Shown in pieces: positions 25,881-34,192 of a stretch of DNA of 64,000 nt. A program made the translations under genes and the position numbers. Location: assembly GCF_000724625.1 (NCBI RefSeq), contig NZ_CP007139.1, forward strand, positions 3,472,001 through 3,536,000. The letters run 5' to 3'. The notes under the pieces were generated by a model. That model was not told the DNA's origin and ran no database searches. It was given only the letters and a program-made list of their open reading frames with translations. Source of the stretch: Fimbriimonas ginsengisoli Gsoil 348 (GTDB lineage: Bacteria; Armatimonadota; Fimbriimonadia; Fimbriimonadales; Fimbriimonadaceae). Positions within the stretch are counted from its first letter, which is position 1. Each line of letters starts with the position of its first letter.

Positions 25881-27079
25881 CTCTTCGTTCCGGCCGTAAC
25901 CCGAACCGTGTCCCCTTCCTTCACGCCGGACTTGATCTCGACGTAGGTTCCATCGCTGGCGCCGACCTCCACCACGTGGGGCGTCCAGTCCTTTCCTTCG
26001 AGCACCATCACCACCGGTCGATCCTGACTGTCTTTGTCGACGGCTCCGACCGGCACCGCCACCACGTTGGTGGCGCGGCCGGTTTCGATACCGAGCGATT
26101 GGACGACCGCGCCCGGCTTCACGAGGCCGTCGTCGTTTCGGAAGCCGACGAGCGCTTGGTGCTTGACTCCGCCCCCTGCCGTTTGGGGCAGCGTTCGAAG
26201 GCTCACCACCCAGCCGTCGAACGGCTTGTCCGGAAAGTCCGCGAAGCGGATCACCACCGGGCTGTTCTCTTTCAAGCGGCCAAACTGCTCCGGTTTAAGA
26301 TCGGCGAGCACTTTCAAATCTTTCAGGTTGACGATCTCGGCCAAGACTTCGTTTTTATCGTTTCCGACCACTTGCCCGGAGGCGGCGTGCAAAGCGACGA
26401 CGGTTCCGCGTATCGGCGAAGTGATCTCCGTCTGCCGAGCACTCGCCTTAGCCGACCGTCGGCCCGAACGAGCGTTGCCAAGCTGGTCCTTGTAGGTCTG
26501 GATGTTCTGTTGGTATTCGGCCTGGGCTTGCTGGACCGCGGCTTCCGCCGCGCGCCGATTCTCTTCCGCTTGCTGCAATGCGGTCGCATCTCCGCCCGGC
26601 GCCGTATTCGCGCGGGCGTCGCGCTCCGCCTTTCTCGCCACGTCGAGTTGCCTCTGCGCCGCACGAAGCGAGTCGTTGAGCGTATTTCGCGCATTCGAGT
26701 AGGCGGATTCGGCCTGCTGCTCCGTTGCGGTGGCATCCGAGAGGCTCGCGTCCGCCTCCGGGATCGACAGCTTCATAATCACTTCGCCCTTGCCGACCTT
26801 TTTCCCAACCGTGACATACACCTGCTCGAGAGGCGCGTTATACGGTGGGTGAACGACCGCTTCGGATGCCGGCGGAACGTAAAGCTTCCCGTCGAACGTT
26901 TCGTAAGCGACGATATCCCGGCGGGCGGCTTTCGCTGGACCGGGTGGAACGACGGCTTGAGGCCGGCCTTCGGGCTTATCCGATATCCCGCTAGACCCTG
27001 CCGATCCACATCCCGCCATCAATCCGCCCGCCGTGATCGCGATAAACACGCCCGCCAGACTCCTCGTCGCTCGATACAT
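25877..27079 (-). CDS. Orphan efflux periplasmic adaptor (HlyD/MFP lipoprotein)
   Basis: A 400-residue membrane-fusion protein starting at ATG 27079, chosen for the GGGGAG ribosome site about 8 bases upstream. The lipobox GLMAGC (~23) predicts a lipoprotein. The N-terminal barrel-sandwich half (EQVYVTVGKKVGKGEVIMKLSIPEAD) and the second half (ITSPIRGTVVALHAASGQVVG) flank an Ala/Gln-rich coiled coil (about 95-190); the beta-barrel domain follows (FGRLKENSPVVIRF). No permease or outer-membrane channel gene is adjacent, so its partner is unknown; ABC-type MacA-like pairing is as likely as RND. Confidence 0.88.
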   Translation of the reverse strand: MYRATRSLAGVFIAITAGGLMAGCGSAGSSGISDKPEGRPQAVVPPGPAKAARRDIVAYETFDGKLYVPPASEAVVHPPYNAPLEQVYVTVGKKVGKGEVIMKLSIPEADASLSDATATEQQAESAYSNARNTLNDSLRAAQRQLDVARKAERDARANTAPGGDATALQQAEENRRAAEAAVQQAQAEYQQNIQTYKDQLGNARSGRRSAKASARQTEITSPIRGTVVALHAASGQVVGNDKNEVLAEIVNLKDLKVLADLKPEQFGRLKENSPVVIRFADFPDKPFDGWVVSLRTLPQTAGGGVKHQALVGFRNDDGLVKPGAVVQSLGIETGRATNVVAVPVGAVDKDSQDRPVVMVLEGKDWTPHVVEVGASDGTYVEIKSGVKEGDTVRVTAGTKS

Positions 27080-27171
27080 CGATTTACTCCCCGCGAGTTT
27101 TATCAACCCACATCATTGCGGACCTGTGCTTGACCTTCTCCTGTTCCTGTCTTGCCCTTGTGATTGAGCCC

Positions 27172-27334
27172 CTACATCCGAAGGATGTGTACCCGCAGGT
27201 TGGCTCGTACCTGCGGACAGCCGCTGTCAATCCGCAAGGTTAGTCAGTAGACGAAACATGCTCGCGCAGGTACGAACCAACCTTCGGCTAGAACGCTTCG
27301 CGTTAAGGCCGAAGTTACGGGGGATCATCGGCGA
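27172..27334. repeat. Cluster of inverted repeats upstream of the cytochrome gene
   Basis: The 309-bp gap between the adaptor gene (start 27079) and the cytochrome gene contains no good reading frame but several palindromes: ACATCCGAAGGATGT (27172-27186), positions 27194-27215 folding on themselves (CGCAGGT/ACCTGCG), 27197-27215 complementary to 27265-27283 with one mismatch, and CTTCGGC...GCCGAAG around 27282-27315 with AACGC/GCGTT inside. It may be regulatory RNA structure or a decayed repeat element. Confidence 0.55.
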
Positions 27335-27388
27335 GGACGCCGACGCTACTGATTCCAATGCGGGTCTTCTTCCTGCTAAGATTCGCTC

Positions 27389-28414
27389 ATGCGCCGTACG
27401 TACGTGTTTCTCGGGCTCTCATGTCTCGTCTTCGGCACCGCAATCGGTGCTCCGCGCCAGGAACCGTTGGCGGAACAGCAGTTCAAGAACATCGTTTCCT
27501 TCAAGGGTGAAAAGGCGGCCGACGTCATGCCCGCGATGGAGTTCATGTCGGGATCGCTGAAGGTCGAGTGCGACTACTGCCATACCGACGACCGAGCCAG
27601 CGATGCTAAGGAAGAGAAAAAGACGGCGCGCGAGATGATCGCGATGCAGCGTGACATTAACGCGAAGCACTTCGGCGGACGAAACGTGATCACCTGCGCC
27701 ACATGCCACGGCGGCAAAACCCACCCGACCCCAGTACCGCCCATCGAGGGGCTGGAAGTTCGGGCTCGCCGCAGCGATTCCGTCGCCCCCGCCCAGGTGT
27801 TGCAGGCGTACGGCAAAGCGGTAGGAGGCGATGCCGCCAAGGTTCGCGCGGGCGTTCGATTGGAAGGAACCACCACGCTGAAGGGTGAAAAGACCCGCGT
27901 CGAGGCGATCTACGCCGGTGACAAGTATCGGTTCGTGAACCACGAGAAGAAGGGCGACAAGCCCGAAGGATTCAACGGCTCCATGGCCTGGTTCAGCATG
28001 CCCTACGGCATCCAGCCGGTGCCCTTGCAGTACGCCGTCCAGTTCGTAAACCAGCGCCAGGTTTTCACCGGCCCGGATTCGCTGCCGAAGCTGCAGAACC
28101 TTACCGGCGGAACCGCGAAGCTCGATGGCCGCGATAACCTGGTCGTGACCGGCTTCCAGCCGGATAAAACGAGGATTTCCCTTTACTTCGACAAGCAGAC
28201 CGGTCTCCTGGGCCGAGCCGCCTTCTACTATCCGACCATTCTCGGAACCATCGTCCGGATCAACGACTACTCCGACTACCGAAAGGTTGAGGGCGTGCCG
28301 TTCCCGATGACCGTCAAGATCCATTCCCCCGAAGGCGAGATCGTTCAGCAATTCCGCTCCGCCCGTCTCGATCCGAAGGTCTCCGCAACCACCTTCGACC
28401 CGCCGAAGAAGTAA
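27389..28414 (+). CDS. Dihaem c-type cytochrome (CytoC_RC-like)
   Basis: A 341-residue exported protein with a signal peptide (VFLGLSCLVFGTAIGAPRQ). Two CxxCH haem c sites, CDYCH (~66) and CATCH (~105), are in a segment (FKNIVSFKGEKAADVMPAMEFMSGSL... NAKHFGGRNVITCATCHGG) resembling the photosynthetic reaction-centre cytochrome c subunit family, found in many non-phototrophs. The C-terminal ~200 residues (GTTTLKGEKTRVEAIYAGDKYRF ... DYSDYRKVEGVPFPMTVKIHSPEG) resemble the outer-membrane lipoprotein-sorting/LolA-like fold. Role is probably periplasmic electron transfer; the partner is unknown. Confidence 0.85.
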   Translation: MRRTYVFLGLSCLVFGTAIGAPRQEPLAEQQFKNIVSFKGEKAADVMPAMEFMSGSLKVECDYCHTDDRASDAKEEKKTAREMIAMQRDINAKHFGGRNVITCATCHGGKTHPTPVPPIEGLEVRARRSDSVAPAQVLQAYGKAVGGDAAKVRAGVRLEGTTTLKGEKTRVEAIYAGDKYRFVNHEKKGDKPEGFNGSMAWFSMPYGIQPVPLQYAVQFVNQRQVFTGPDSLPKLQNLTGGTAKLDGRDNLVVTGFQPDKTRISLYFDKQTGLLGRAAFYYPTILGTIVRINDYSDYRKVEGVPFPMTVKIHSPEGEIVQQFRSARLDPKVSATTFDPPKK

Positions 28415-28419
28415 CCAAA

Positions 28420-28524
28420 CGTGGCACTGGCATCTTGCCAGTGCGTATCACGACCATCCTGGTCATGTGAACGGGCCAAGGGCAAGATGCCCTTGGGACC
28501 CACTGGCTTGAAGCCAGTGCCACG
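28420..28524. repeat. Four-hairpin intergenic repeat, copy 2
   Basis: Starts 6 bases after the cytochrome stop and ends 6 bases before the next start codon. Stems are CACTGGC/GCCAGTG, CACGACC/GGTCATG (one non-pairing position), CCAAGGGCA/TGCCCTTGG and CACTGGCT/AGCCAGTG, bounded by CGTGGCAC...GTGCCACG. Compare copies at 23885 and 29764. Confidence 0.85.
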
Positions 28525-28530
28525 AGCGAA

Positions 28531-29757
28531 ATGAAAAACTGGGCGGCAAATTTCGAATATAGTGCGGCGCGTATCCACCGTCCGACTTCCGTCGAACAGA
28601 TCCAGGAGATCGTCCGCGGAAGCCGGAAGGTACGGGCGCTCGGCAGCCGCCACTCGTTCAACGACATCGCGGACACGCCCGAGGACCTCGTGTCGATGGA
28701 GCACCTGCACCAAGTGCTCGCCATCGACCGCGAAAAGCAAACCGTCACCGTGCAAGGCGGCACCGCTTACGGCCAGCTCTGCGGTGAGCTGCACCGGGAA
28801 GGGTTTTCCCTTCCCAACCTCGCCTCTCTCCCACACATCTCCGTCGCGGGCGCCTGCGCCACCGCCACCCACGGCTCCGGTGTAGACAACGGCTGCCTTT
28901 CGACCGCCGTGGTCAGCATGGATGTCGTCGTCGCCGATGGCTCGCTGGTTAACTTTACGGGGCGCCAGCTCGATGGAGCAGCCGTGGGTCTCGGCGGCCT
29001 GGGCGTGGTCACGTCGCTTACTTTGAAGCTCGCCCCGACGTTCGAGCTCGCCCAAGACGTTTACGAAGAGCTGCCGTTTGAGCAGGCGACGGCAAATTTC
29101 GAAGAGATCGTTTCCAGCGCGTACAGCGTCAGCTTCTTCACAAGCTGGAGCGGCCAGAAGATCGACCAAGTTTGGGTCAAGCGCCGCACCCCTTCCGAAC
29201 CACGGTCTGAATTCTACGGAGCTGCTGCCGCGACGAGCGCTCGCAATCCGCTTCCCGGCTTTTCCCCCGCGAACTGCACCGACCAGATGGGGATCGCCGG
29301 ACCTTGGCATGAGCGGCTTCCTCACTTCCGAATGGAGTTCACCCCCGGCAGCGGGGAAGAGCTTCAGGCCGAATACCTAATCCCGTTTCCCAACGCGGTC
29401 CCGGCTCTCCGGGCGATCGCCGAGTTGGCCGACCAGATCGCCCCCCTCCTCCACATTTCCGAGGTCCGAACGATCGCCGCCGACGAGCTTTGGATGAGCC
29501 CGTTCTATCGGCAACGCTGCATCGCTATCCACTTCACGTGGAAGAAAAACTGGGCGGCCGTCCAGCGCCTGTTGCCGATTATCGAAGCCAGGTTGGCCCC
29601 CTTCCAAGCTCGCCCGCACTGGGGCAAGCTCTTCATGATGCCCCCGGCGCAGTTCCAACCTCTCTTCGAACGCCTGCCGGATTTTCGAGCCCTGCTCACC
29701 ACCCACGACCCCGAAGGAAAGTTCCGAAACCCGTTCCTAGACCGCGTTCTGAGCTAG
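28531..29757 (+). CDS. FAD-linked alditol/lactone oxidase-like protein
   Basis: A 408-residue flavoprotein of the VAO family. The FAD-binding domain (about 15-180) has VRALGSRHSFNDIA, where the His is the covalent FAD attachment site in alditol oxidases, and VAGACATATHGSG plus LDGAAVGLGGLGVVTSLTLK. The C-terminal half matches the D-arabinono-1,4-lactone oxidase domain, with RTIAADELWMSPFYRQRCIAIHFTWK and HWGKLF near the end. It likely oxidises a polyol or sugar lactone with O2, producing H2O2. It is flanked on both sides by copies of the four-hairpin repeat. Confidence 0.88.
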   Translation: MKNWAANFEYSAARIHRPTSVEQIQEIVRGSRKVRALGSRHSFNDIADTPEDLVSMEHLHQVLAIDREKQTVTVQGGTAYGQLCGELHREGFSLPNLASLPHISVAGACATATHGSGVDNGCLSTAVVSMDVVVADGSLVNFTGRQLDGAAVGLGGLGVVTSLTLKLAPTFELAQDVYEELPFEQATANFEEIVSSAYSVSFFTSWSGQKIDQVWVKRRTPSEPRSEFYGAAAATSARNPLPGFSPANCTDQMGIAGPWHERLPHFRMEFTPGSGEELQAEYLIPFPNAVPALRAIAELADQIAPLLHISEVRTIAADELWMSPFYRQRCIAIHFTWKKNWAAVQRLLPIIEARLAPFQARPHWGKLFMMPPAQFQPLFERLPDFRALLTTHDPEGKFRNPFLDRVLS

Positions 29758-29763
29758 CCTCGT

Positions 29764-29867
29764 TGTGGCATGGGCTTCCAGCCCATGCGTATCACGACCA
29801 TCCTGGTCGTGACATTAGCCAAGGGCAGGATGCCCTTGGGACCCACTGGCTGGAAGCCAGTGCCACG
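29764..29867. repeat. Four-hairpin intergenic repeat, copy 3
   Basis: Starts 7 bases after the oxidase stop. Stems are CATGGGC/GCCCATG, CACGACC/GGTCGTG, CCAAGGGCA/TGCCCTTGG and CACTGGCT/AGCCAGTG. Relative to copy 1, stem 1 has a C-to-T change on the left matched by G-to-A on the right, and stem 3 has a compensated change too. Confidence 0.85.
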
Positions 29868-29900
29868 TTCGAACAATGGCGCTCCGGAGGGAGACCGACC

Positions 29901-30857
29901 CTAAAAGTTATCCAGCTCGTAATGCTGCCGACCGGGAGCGGCGAAGAGCTCCTTGACTTGCTCCATCGTGAAGCCGCCTCGAATCGGACGGGACATCGTA
30001 TGCCCTCGTTGGTGTTCTTCGAACCCCTCGCAGACCTGGCTCATCGCACCGTCGATCCCTGGCTCACTCGGAAGAAGGAAGCTCATCGTAGAATATCCGC
30101 GGCTCTTGGCATGCTCCGCCGCTGCCACAAATAGGTTCGTCAACGCCCCGGAATGTCCAGGTAGCGCGCACGCTTCGTCGACCGAACCCTCGTTTTGGCC
30201 GAGCGTCGCCGAGAGATAGGCGACGAGCTCGCCACCCGACCAAGCCCCCAGCGTCTTCCGCTCCGACTGCTCTAAGCGGGTTCGGGTTGCGATATCCCAG
30301 CAAGTCTTATTCCTGACGTGGCTCAGTGGGCGGGTTGCGTTGAAGACCTCGTAAATCTGAGCCATCGCCTCGAGAGGCCAGGTATCGCTGGTGAGTAGGG
30401 CAACACGGTACTCCTCGTCTCGAACGGGGAACTCGGTCCGGACCTTCCCCTGGCGCATGGTAAGCGGCGTTCGCGCCCACCCGTAACGCTCATAGTGATG
30501 GTGGGTTCCGGTGAACAAGAACGACCAGGCGCATCCCTCCCGCTCCATCAATTCGATCGCCTGCTCGAGTAATCGCCCGCTATGGCCGTGACGACGCGCA
30601 TCGTCGTAAGTCGCCACGCTCCCGATCCCGCCGACTCGCACCGGCTGGCCCGAGGCATCCCGTAAGTCTCGAATAAAGACGTCGACGGCGGAGACGATTC
30701 GGCCGTCCTCCACCGCCACCCGAGTGTGTTCCAGTGATCGCCCGGCCGTGCTGTCGCTAAGGGTTTGAAACAACCAGCCACCTACCCCGAAGACGCCCGT
30801 CCAAAGCGCCATCGCCTGGTCCCATTCCCCATGCCGTATCGCCCGGTACTCAACCAC
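29901..30857 (-). CDS. GNAT-family N-acetyltransferase (Eis-like arrangement)
   Basis: A 318-residue protein whose N-terminal half is a GNAT domain: VVAVEDGRIVSAVDVF-like strands, then VGGIGSVATYDDARRHGHSGRLLEQAIELMEREG (about 76-110), which contains the acetyl-CoA pyrophosphate loop R-R-H-G-x-S/G-x-L. ERYGWART follows. The C-terminal half (about 160-318) resembles a second, degenerate GNAT or Eis-type domain. Acceptor substrate unknown. It is divergent from the SPFH gene at 31003. Confidence 0.85.
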   Translation of the reverse strand: MVEYRAIRHGEWDQAMALWTGVFGVGGWLFQTLSDSTAGRSLEHTRVAVEDGRIVSAVDVFIRDLRDASGQPVRVGGIGSVATYDDARRHGHSGRLLEQAIELMEREGCAWSFLFTGTHHHYERYGWARTPLTMRQGKVRTEFPVRDEEYRVALLTSDTWPLEAMAQIYEVFNATRPLSHVRNKTCWDIATRTRLEQSERKTLGAWSGGELVAYLSATLGQNEGSVDEACALPGHSGALTNLFVAAAEHAKSRGYSTMSFLLPSEPGIDGAMSQVCEGFEEHQRGHTMSRPIRGGFTMEQVKELFAAPGRQHYELDNF

Positions 30858-31002
30858 GAGAGCAGTCTATCCCGGATTGAACCGGTACAGAGACTCGCAA
30901 CCCACGTGAGCACTTAACTGTAAATAGCGGTCGACGGAGCCGCTTCGGACCGTCTTTTGTTCAGTGCCGAACGAAGGGCGTGATCGCCTTGCGGTACCAA
31001 AC

Positions 31003-32964
31003 ATGTTATTAGCACAAACAAATATTTCGCCGGAGTTCCTTCGCTTTTGGTGGGTTCTCATCCCCCTCTTCTTTATCGTTCTTTTCAAGCCGATCCTCCG
31101 ATTGCTGCTGGGAATGGTCATTGTTCCCGAGGACCGAATCGGTATCGTGGTGAAGAAGTTCGTACTTCTCGGCGCGAACAAATCACTTCCCGACGGCCGC
31201 ATACTCGCCACTCGAGGCGAAGCGGGTATCCAAGCCCGTTCGCTGGCGCCTGGAATCTACTGGATGATGTGGCCGTGGCAGTTCACGGTAACCATGCAGC
31301 CGTTCACCGTCATTCCGGAAGGAAAGGTCGGACTCGTCCTCGCCAACGATGGCCACGAGCTCCCCACCGGAAACATCCTCGCCCGTAAGGTCGACTGCGA
31401 CAACTTCCAGGACACCATCTCGTTCCTCGATCGAGGCGGGCAAAAGGGAAGGCAGACCCATATCCTTACCTCCGGCACCTACCGGATCAACACCCTCGCC
31501 TTCACGGTAACACAGGCGCCGATTACGGTGATCAAGGAGAACATGCTCGGCATCGTCACCGCGCTGGACGGCCAGCCGATTCGACGCGGCCAGATCGCCG
31601 GCGAACACGTGGAAGCGCACAATAACTTTCAGGACTTCGACGGCTTTCTCAACTTCGGCGGATGCCGGGGCCTGCAGCCGCAGGTAATTCTCGCTGGAAG
31701 CTACTTCATCAACACCTGGGCAATTCAAATCGAAGAGGTCCCAATGACTGAGGTGCCGATCGGGCATGTGGGGGTCGTGATCTCTTATGTGGGAGACGAC
31801 GGCAAAGACGTCACCGGCGAAACCTTCAAGCACGGAAACATCGTGGAGAAGGGATACCGAGGTGTTTGGATGGAGCCGCTCGGTCCTGGTAAGTATCCAA
31901 TCAACAAGTACACCATGAAGGTCGAGCTCGTCCCAACGACGAACCTCGTCTTGAACTGGGCGAATGCGCGGACCGAGTCGCACAATCTGGACCGCAATCT
32001 CTGCACCATCACCGTGCGAAGCAAGGACGGCTTCCCGTTCAACCTCGACGTGTCGCAGATCATCCACGTCCCCGCCACCGAGGCTCCCAAGGTAATCGCG
32101 CGCTTCGGCAGCATGAACAACCTCGTTTCACAAGTGTTGGAGCCGACGATCGGCAACTACTTCCGAAACAGCGCGCAGGATAGCGACGTCATCAGCTTCC
32201 TCAGCACCCGTAAGGAGCGCCAAGCCTCCGCTAAGGATCATATCCGCGAGGTACTGGAGGAGTACAACGTCAACGCCGTCGACACCCTGATCGGCGACAT
32301 CGTCCCGCCCGACGCGCTAATGAAGACCCTGACCGATCGAAAGATCGCTCAGGAAGAGGAGAAGACCTACGAGAACCAACGCATGGCACAGGAGAAGCGG
32401 CAGACGTTGGAGAAGGAAACCGCCATCGCCGACATGCAGCGGGAGATCGTAAAGGCGCAGCAAAACGTCGAAATCGCCCAGCGCACCGCCGACTCGGCGG
32501 TGAAGAAAGCGGAAGGCGATGCCGCTAGCCTGCGGCTGCAGGTCAGTGCCGAGTCGGAAGCGACCAAGATCCGGGCGAACGCCGAAGCCGAAGCGACGAA
32601 AGCGCGCGGCGCCGCGGAAGCGGAGTTCACCAAGATGAAGGCGGGCGCCGACTCCGAGCGGATCTCCAAGACTGGTATCGCGGAAGCCGAGAAGATCATG
32701 GCGATCGGTAAATCGACCGCCGAAGCGTACGAGCTTCAGGTGCGGGCGATGGGTGGCGATAACTTCACCCGCTTCAAGATCACCGAAGAGATCGGCCGCG
32801 GCAAGATCAAGATCATCCCCGACCTGATTGTCAACGGCGGCGGAGACGGTTCCGAAGGGACGATGAACGGCCTCATGGGGCTGCAGCTACTTCAGATGCT
32901 GCAATCTCGGACGGATAAGGAAGCCGCCGTCGATCTGGTCACCCCCGTAGCGCCCGCGGTCTAA
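31003..32964 (+). CDS. SPFH-domain (flotillin-like) membrane protein
   Basis: About 653 residues. An N-terminal membrane helix (about 12-37, FWWVLIPLFFIVLFKPILRLLLG) is followed by three related beta-rich modules each with a V(P/K)E...(G/V)IV start (VPEDRIGIVVKKF, IPEGKVGLVLAND, IKENMLGIVTALDG), then the SPFH/band-7 domain (VRSKDGFPFNLDVSQIIHVPA...LSTRKERQASAKDHIREVL). A long Ala/Glu/Lys coiled coil (about 455-585) and a hydrophobic-ended C-terminus (GLMGLQLLQML) follow, as in flotillins. It should organise membrane microdomains. The start is ATG 31003; an upstream GTG adds 13 unlikely residues. Confidence 0.88.
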   Translation: MLLAQTNISPEFLRFWWVLIPLFFIVLFKPILRLLLGMVIVPEDRIGIVVKKFVLLGANKSLPDGRILATRGEAGIQARSLAPGIYWMMWPWQFTVTMQPFTVIPEGKVGLVLANDGHELPTGNILARKVDCDNFQDTISFLDRGGQKGRQTHILTSGTYRINTLAFTVTQAPITVIKENMLGIVTALDGQPIRRGQIAGEHVEAHNNFQDFDGFLNFGGCRGLQPQVILAGSYFINTWAIQIEEVPMTEVPIGHVGVVISYVGDDGKDVTGETFKHGNIVEKGYRGVWMEPLGPGKYPINKYTMKVELVPTTNLVLNWANARTESHNLDRNLCTITVRSKDGFPFNLDVSQIIHVPATEAPKVIARFGSMNNLVSQVLEPTIGNYFRNSAQDSDVISFLSTRKERQASAKDHIREVLEEYNVNAVDTLIGDIVPPDALMKTLTDRKIAQEEEKTYENQRMAQEKRQTLEKETAIADMQREIVKAQQNVEIAQRTADSAVKKAEGDAASLRLQVSAESEATKIRANAEAEATKARGAAEAEFTKMKAGADSERISKTGIAEAEKIMAIGKSTAEAYELQVRAMGGDNFTRFKITEEIGRGKIKIIPDLIVNGGGDGSEGTMNGLMGLQLLQMLQSRTDKEAAVDLVTPVAPAV

Positions 32965-33014
32965 CCCGTAGCGTCGGCGCCCCCGCCGATGATCCGGACT
33001 CCCTCACCCCCAAC

Positions 33015-33059
33015 CCCCTCTCCCTCGTTCGGCACGAACATCCGAAGGAGGGAGAGGGG
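33015..33059. terminator. GC-rich hairpin downstream of SPFH gene
   Basis: CCCCTCTCCCTC (33015-33026) pairs with GAGGGAGAGGGG (33048-33059), with an inner TTCGG/CCGAA pair. Sequence is nearly identical to the hairpin after tig (18738-18788), including flanking CTCCGGA. It lies between convergent genes and is a candidate bidirectional terminator. Confidence 0.6.
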
Positions 33060-33075
33060 CTCCGGAGCGTTCTCT

Positions 33076-33369
33076 TTATGCAGTTGGCGGCGTTCCGGGA
33101 TCGTTGACGACTGGGGGCGCCGCCGGCTCATCGCGGGTCACTACTATGGTGTAGTCGGCTGCGAACACCGCGACGGCGGCGACGGCGGCGAGAGTGGGCG
33201 CAAGCAGCACTCCGACGAGCCCGATCGACACCGGAAACTCGATCACGGTTTTGCCGTGGCTATCTTTGATCGCGATATGCCGCACGTTCCCCTCGTGGAT
33301 AAGGTCCCTTACGGTGTCGATCAGCCCGTCGGCGGTGATCTTGATTTCTTCGGTTACGGAGTTCGGCAT
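33076..33369 (-). CDS. DUF4342-like small membrane protein
   Basis: A 97-residue protein: an amphipathic N-terminal helix (EEIKITADGLIDTVRDLIHEGN), a beta segment VRHIAIKDSHGKTVIEFPVSIGLVG, then a membrane helix (LVGVLLAPTLAAVAAVAVFAADYTIVV) and a Pro-rich tail. This matches the DUF4342 layout (a regulatory-like helix, IKD/GKT strand, single TM). Function unknown. It converges on the SPFH gene and is divergent from the sigma factor at 33560. Confidence 0.8.
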   Translation of the reverse strand: MPNSVTEEIKITADGLIDTVRDLIHEGNVRHIAIKDSHGKTVIEFPVSIGLVGVLLAPTLAAVAAVAVFAADYTIVVTRDEPAAPPVVNDPGTPPTA

Positions 33370-33559
33370 TTCCTTATGATTGCGCGGATTCCCCTTTTAA
33401 TGTTGCGCATCCGGGGCCAGGTACGGGTGAAAGAACGTGACCGTTGTCTCGGCCGACTCAGACTCCCCTTTCCACAGCTCGGACCCTACCGGCTTTTTTT
33501 CACGCTTCCGCGATAGATTTAAGCCACTGCCAACGACTTGACATGCCGAAGGAGAACGA

Positions 33560-34192
33560 ATGGTCAATAAAACGACCGAAGCAGAACCCAAGAGCATGAC
33601 GCCACTAGAACGTGCACCGACCGCGCCGCAATGGCAGCGCGAAACCACGGAAGCCATGACGGACGAATTACCTAAACCACGAGCCACGAAGCCAGAGGAG
33701 CTCGTGCAACTCTTCTCGGGCGAGATCTGGCGATTCGTTTCGTCTCAGTTGCCGAAGCGCGAAGATGCGGAAGACGTTGTGATGGAAGTCTTTGCCGCCG
33801 CCTTTGCCGTCTTCTCCAAGGTCGAACGCGCCGACGATCAGCGCCTCTGGCTGCTGGCCGTCGCCCGTAAGAAGGTCGCCGACTGCCTTCGACGGCAATA
33901 CCGCCGGGCCGAGCGGCCCTACTCCGAAGTGAGTGAGGCCGCGTCTGCCCCGGCAGCAAGCGAAATGCAGCTCGCAACCCGGGGCGCTTTGGAGCGCCTG
34001 CCGGACAACCAGCGCGAGGTGCTGGTTCTGAAATACATCAACGGCCTCAGCACCGAGGAGGTTGGAGTGGTGATCAAAAAGTCGCTCGCCGCCACGAACA
34101 GCCTGCTCCAGCGGGGCCGGCAAGGACTGCGAGAAGCGCTCGGCCCCGCCTTGGGTTTGCCGGCAGCCGAGAGCTATGGAGAAACGCGATGA
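33560..34192 (+). CDS. ECF-like RNA polymerase sigma factor
   Basis: A 210-residue sigma-70-family protein. After a ~40-residue low-complexity N-terminus, region 2 (LVQLFSGEIWRFVSSQLPKREDAEDVVMEVFAAAF...RLWLLAVARKKVADCLRRQYRR) and region 4 (ALERLPDNQREVLVLKYINGLSTEEVGVVIKKSLAATNSLLQRGRQGLREAL) are clear. Ribosome site AAGGAG lies 6 bases before ATG 33560. It overlaps the next gene by ATGA, the arrangement used for sigma and its anti-sigma factor. Confidence 0.9.
   Translation: MVNKTTEAEPKSMTPLERAPTAPQWQRETTEAMTDELPKPRATKPEELVQLFSGEIWRFVSSQLPKREDAEDVVMEVFAAAFAVFSKVERADDQRLWLLAVARKKVADCLRRQYRRAERPYSEVSEAASAPAASEMQLATRGALERLPDNQREVLVLKYINGLSTEEVGVVIKKSLAATNSLLQRGRQGLREALGPALGLPAAESYGETR

Noticed and set aside
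25976-27133. Plus-strand open frame of 385 residues
   Set aside because: Antisense to the adaptor gene with its lipobox and barrel-sandwich motifs; Arg/His-rich composition typical of shadow frames.
23885-29867. CRISPR-like array
   Set aside because: The three repeats are about 105 bp, kilobases apart, with no spacers of regular length and no cas genes.
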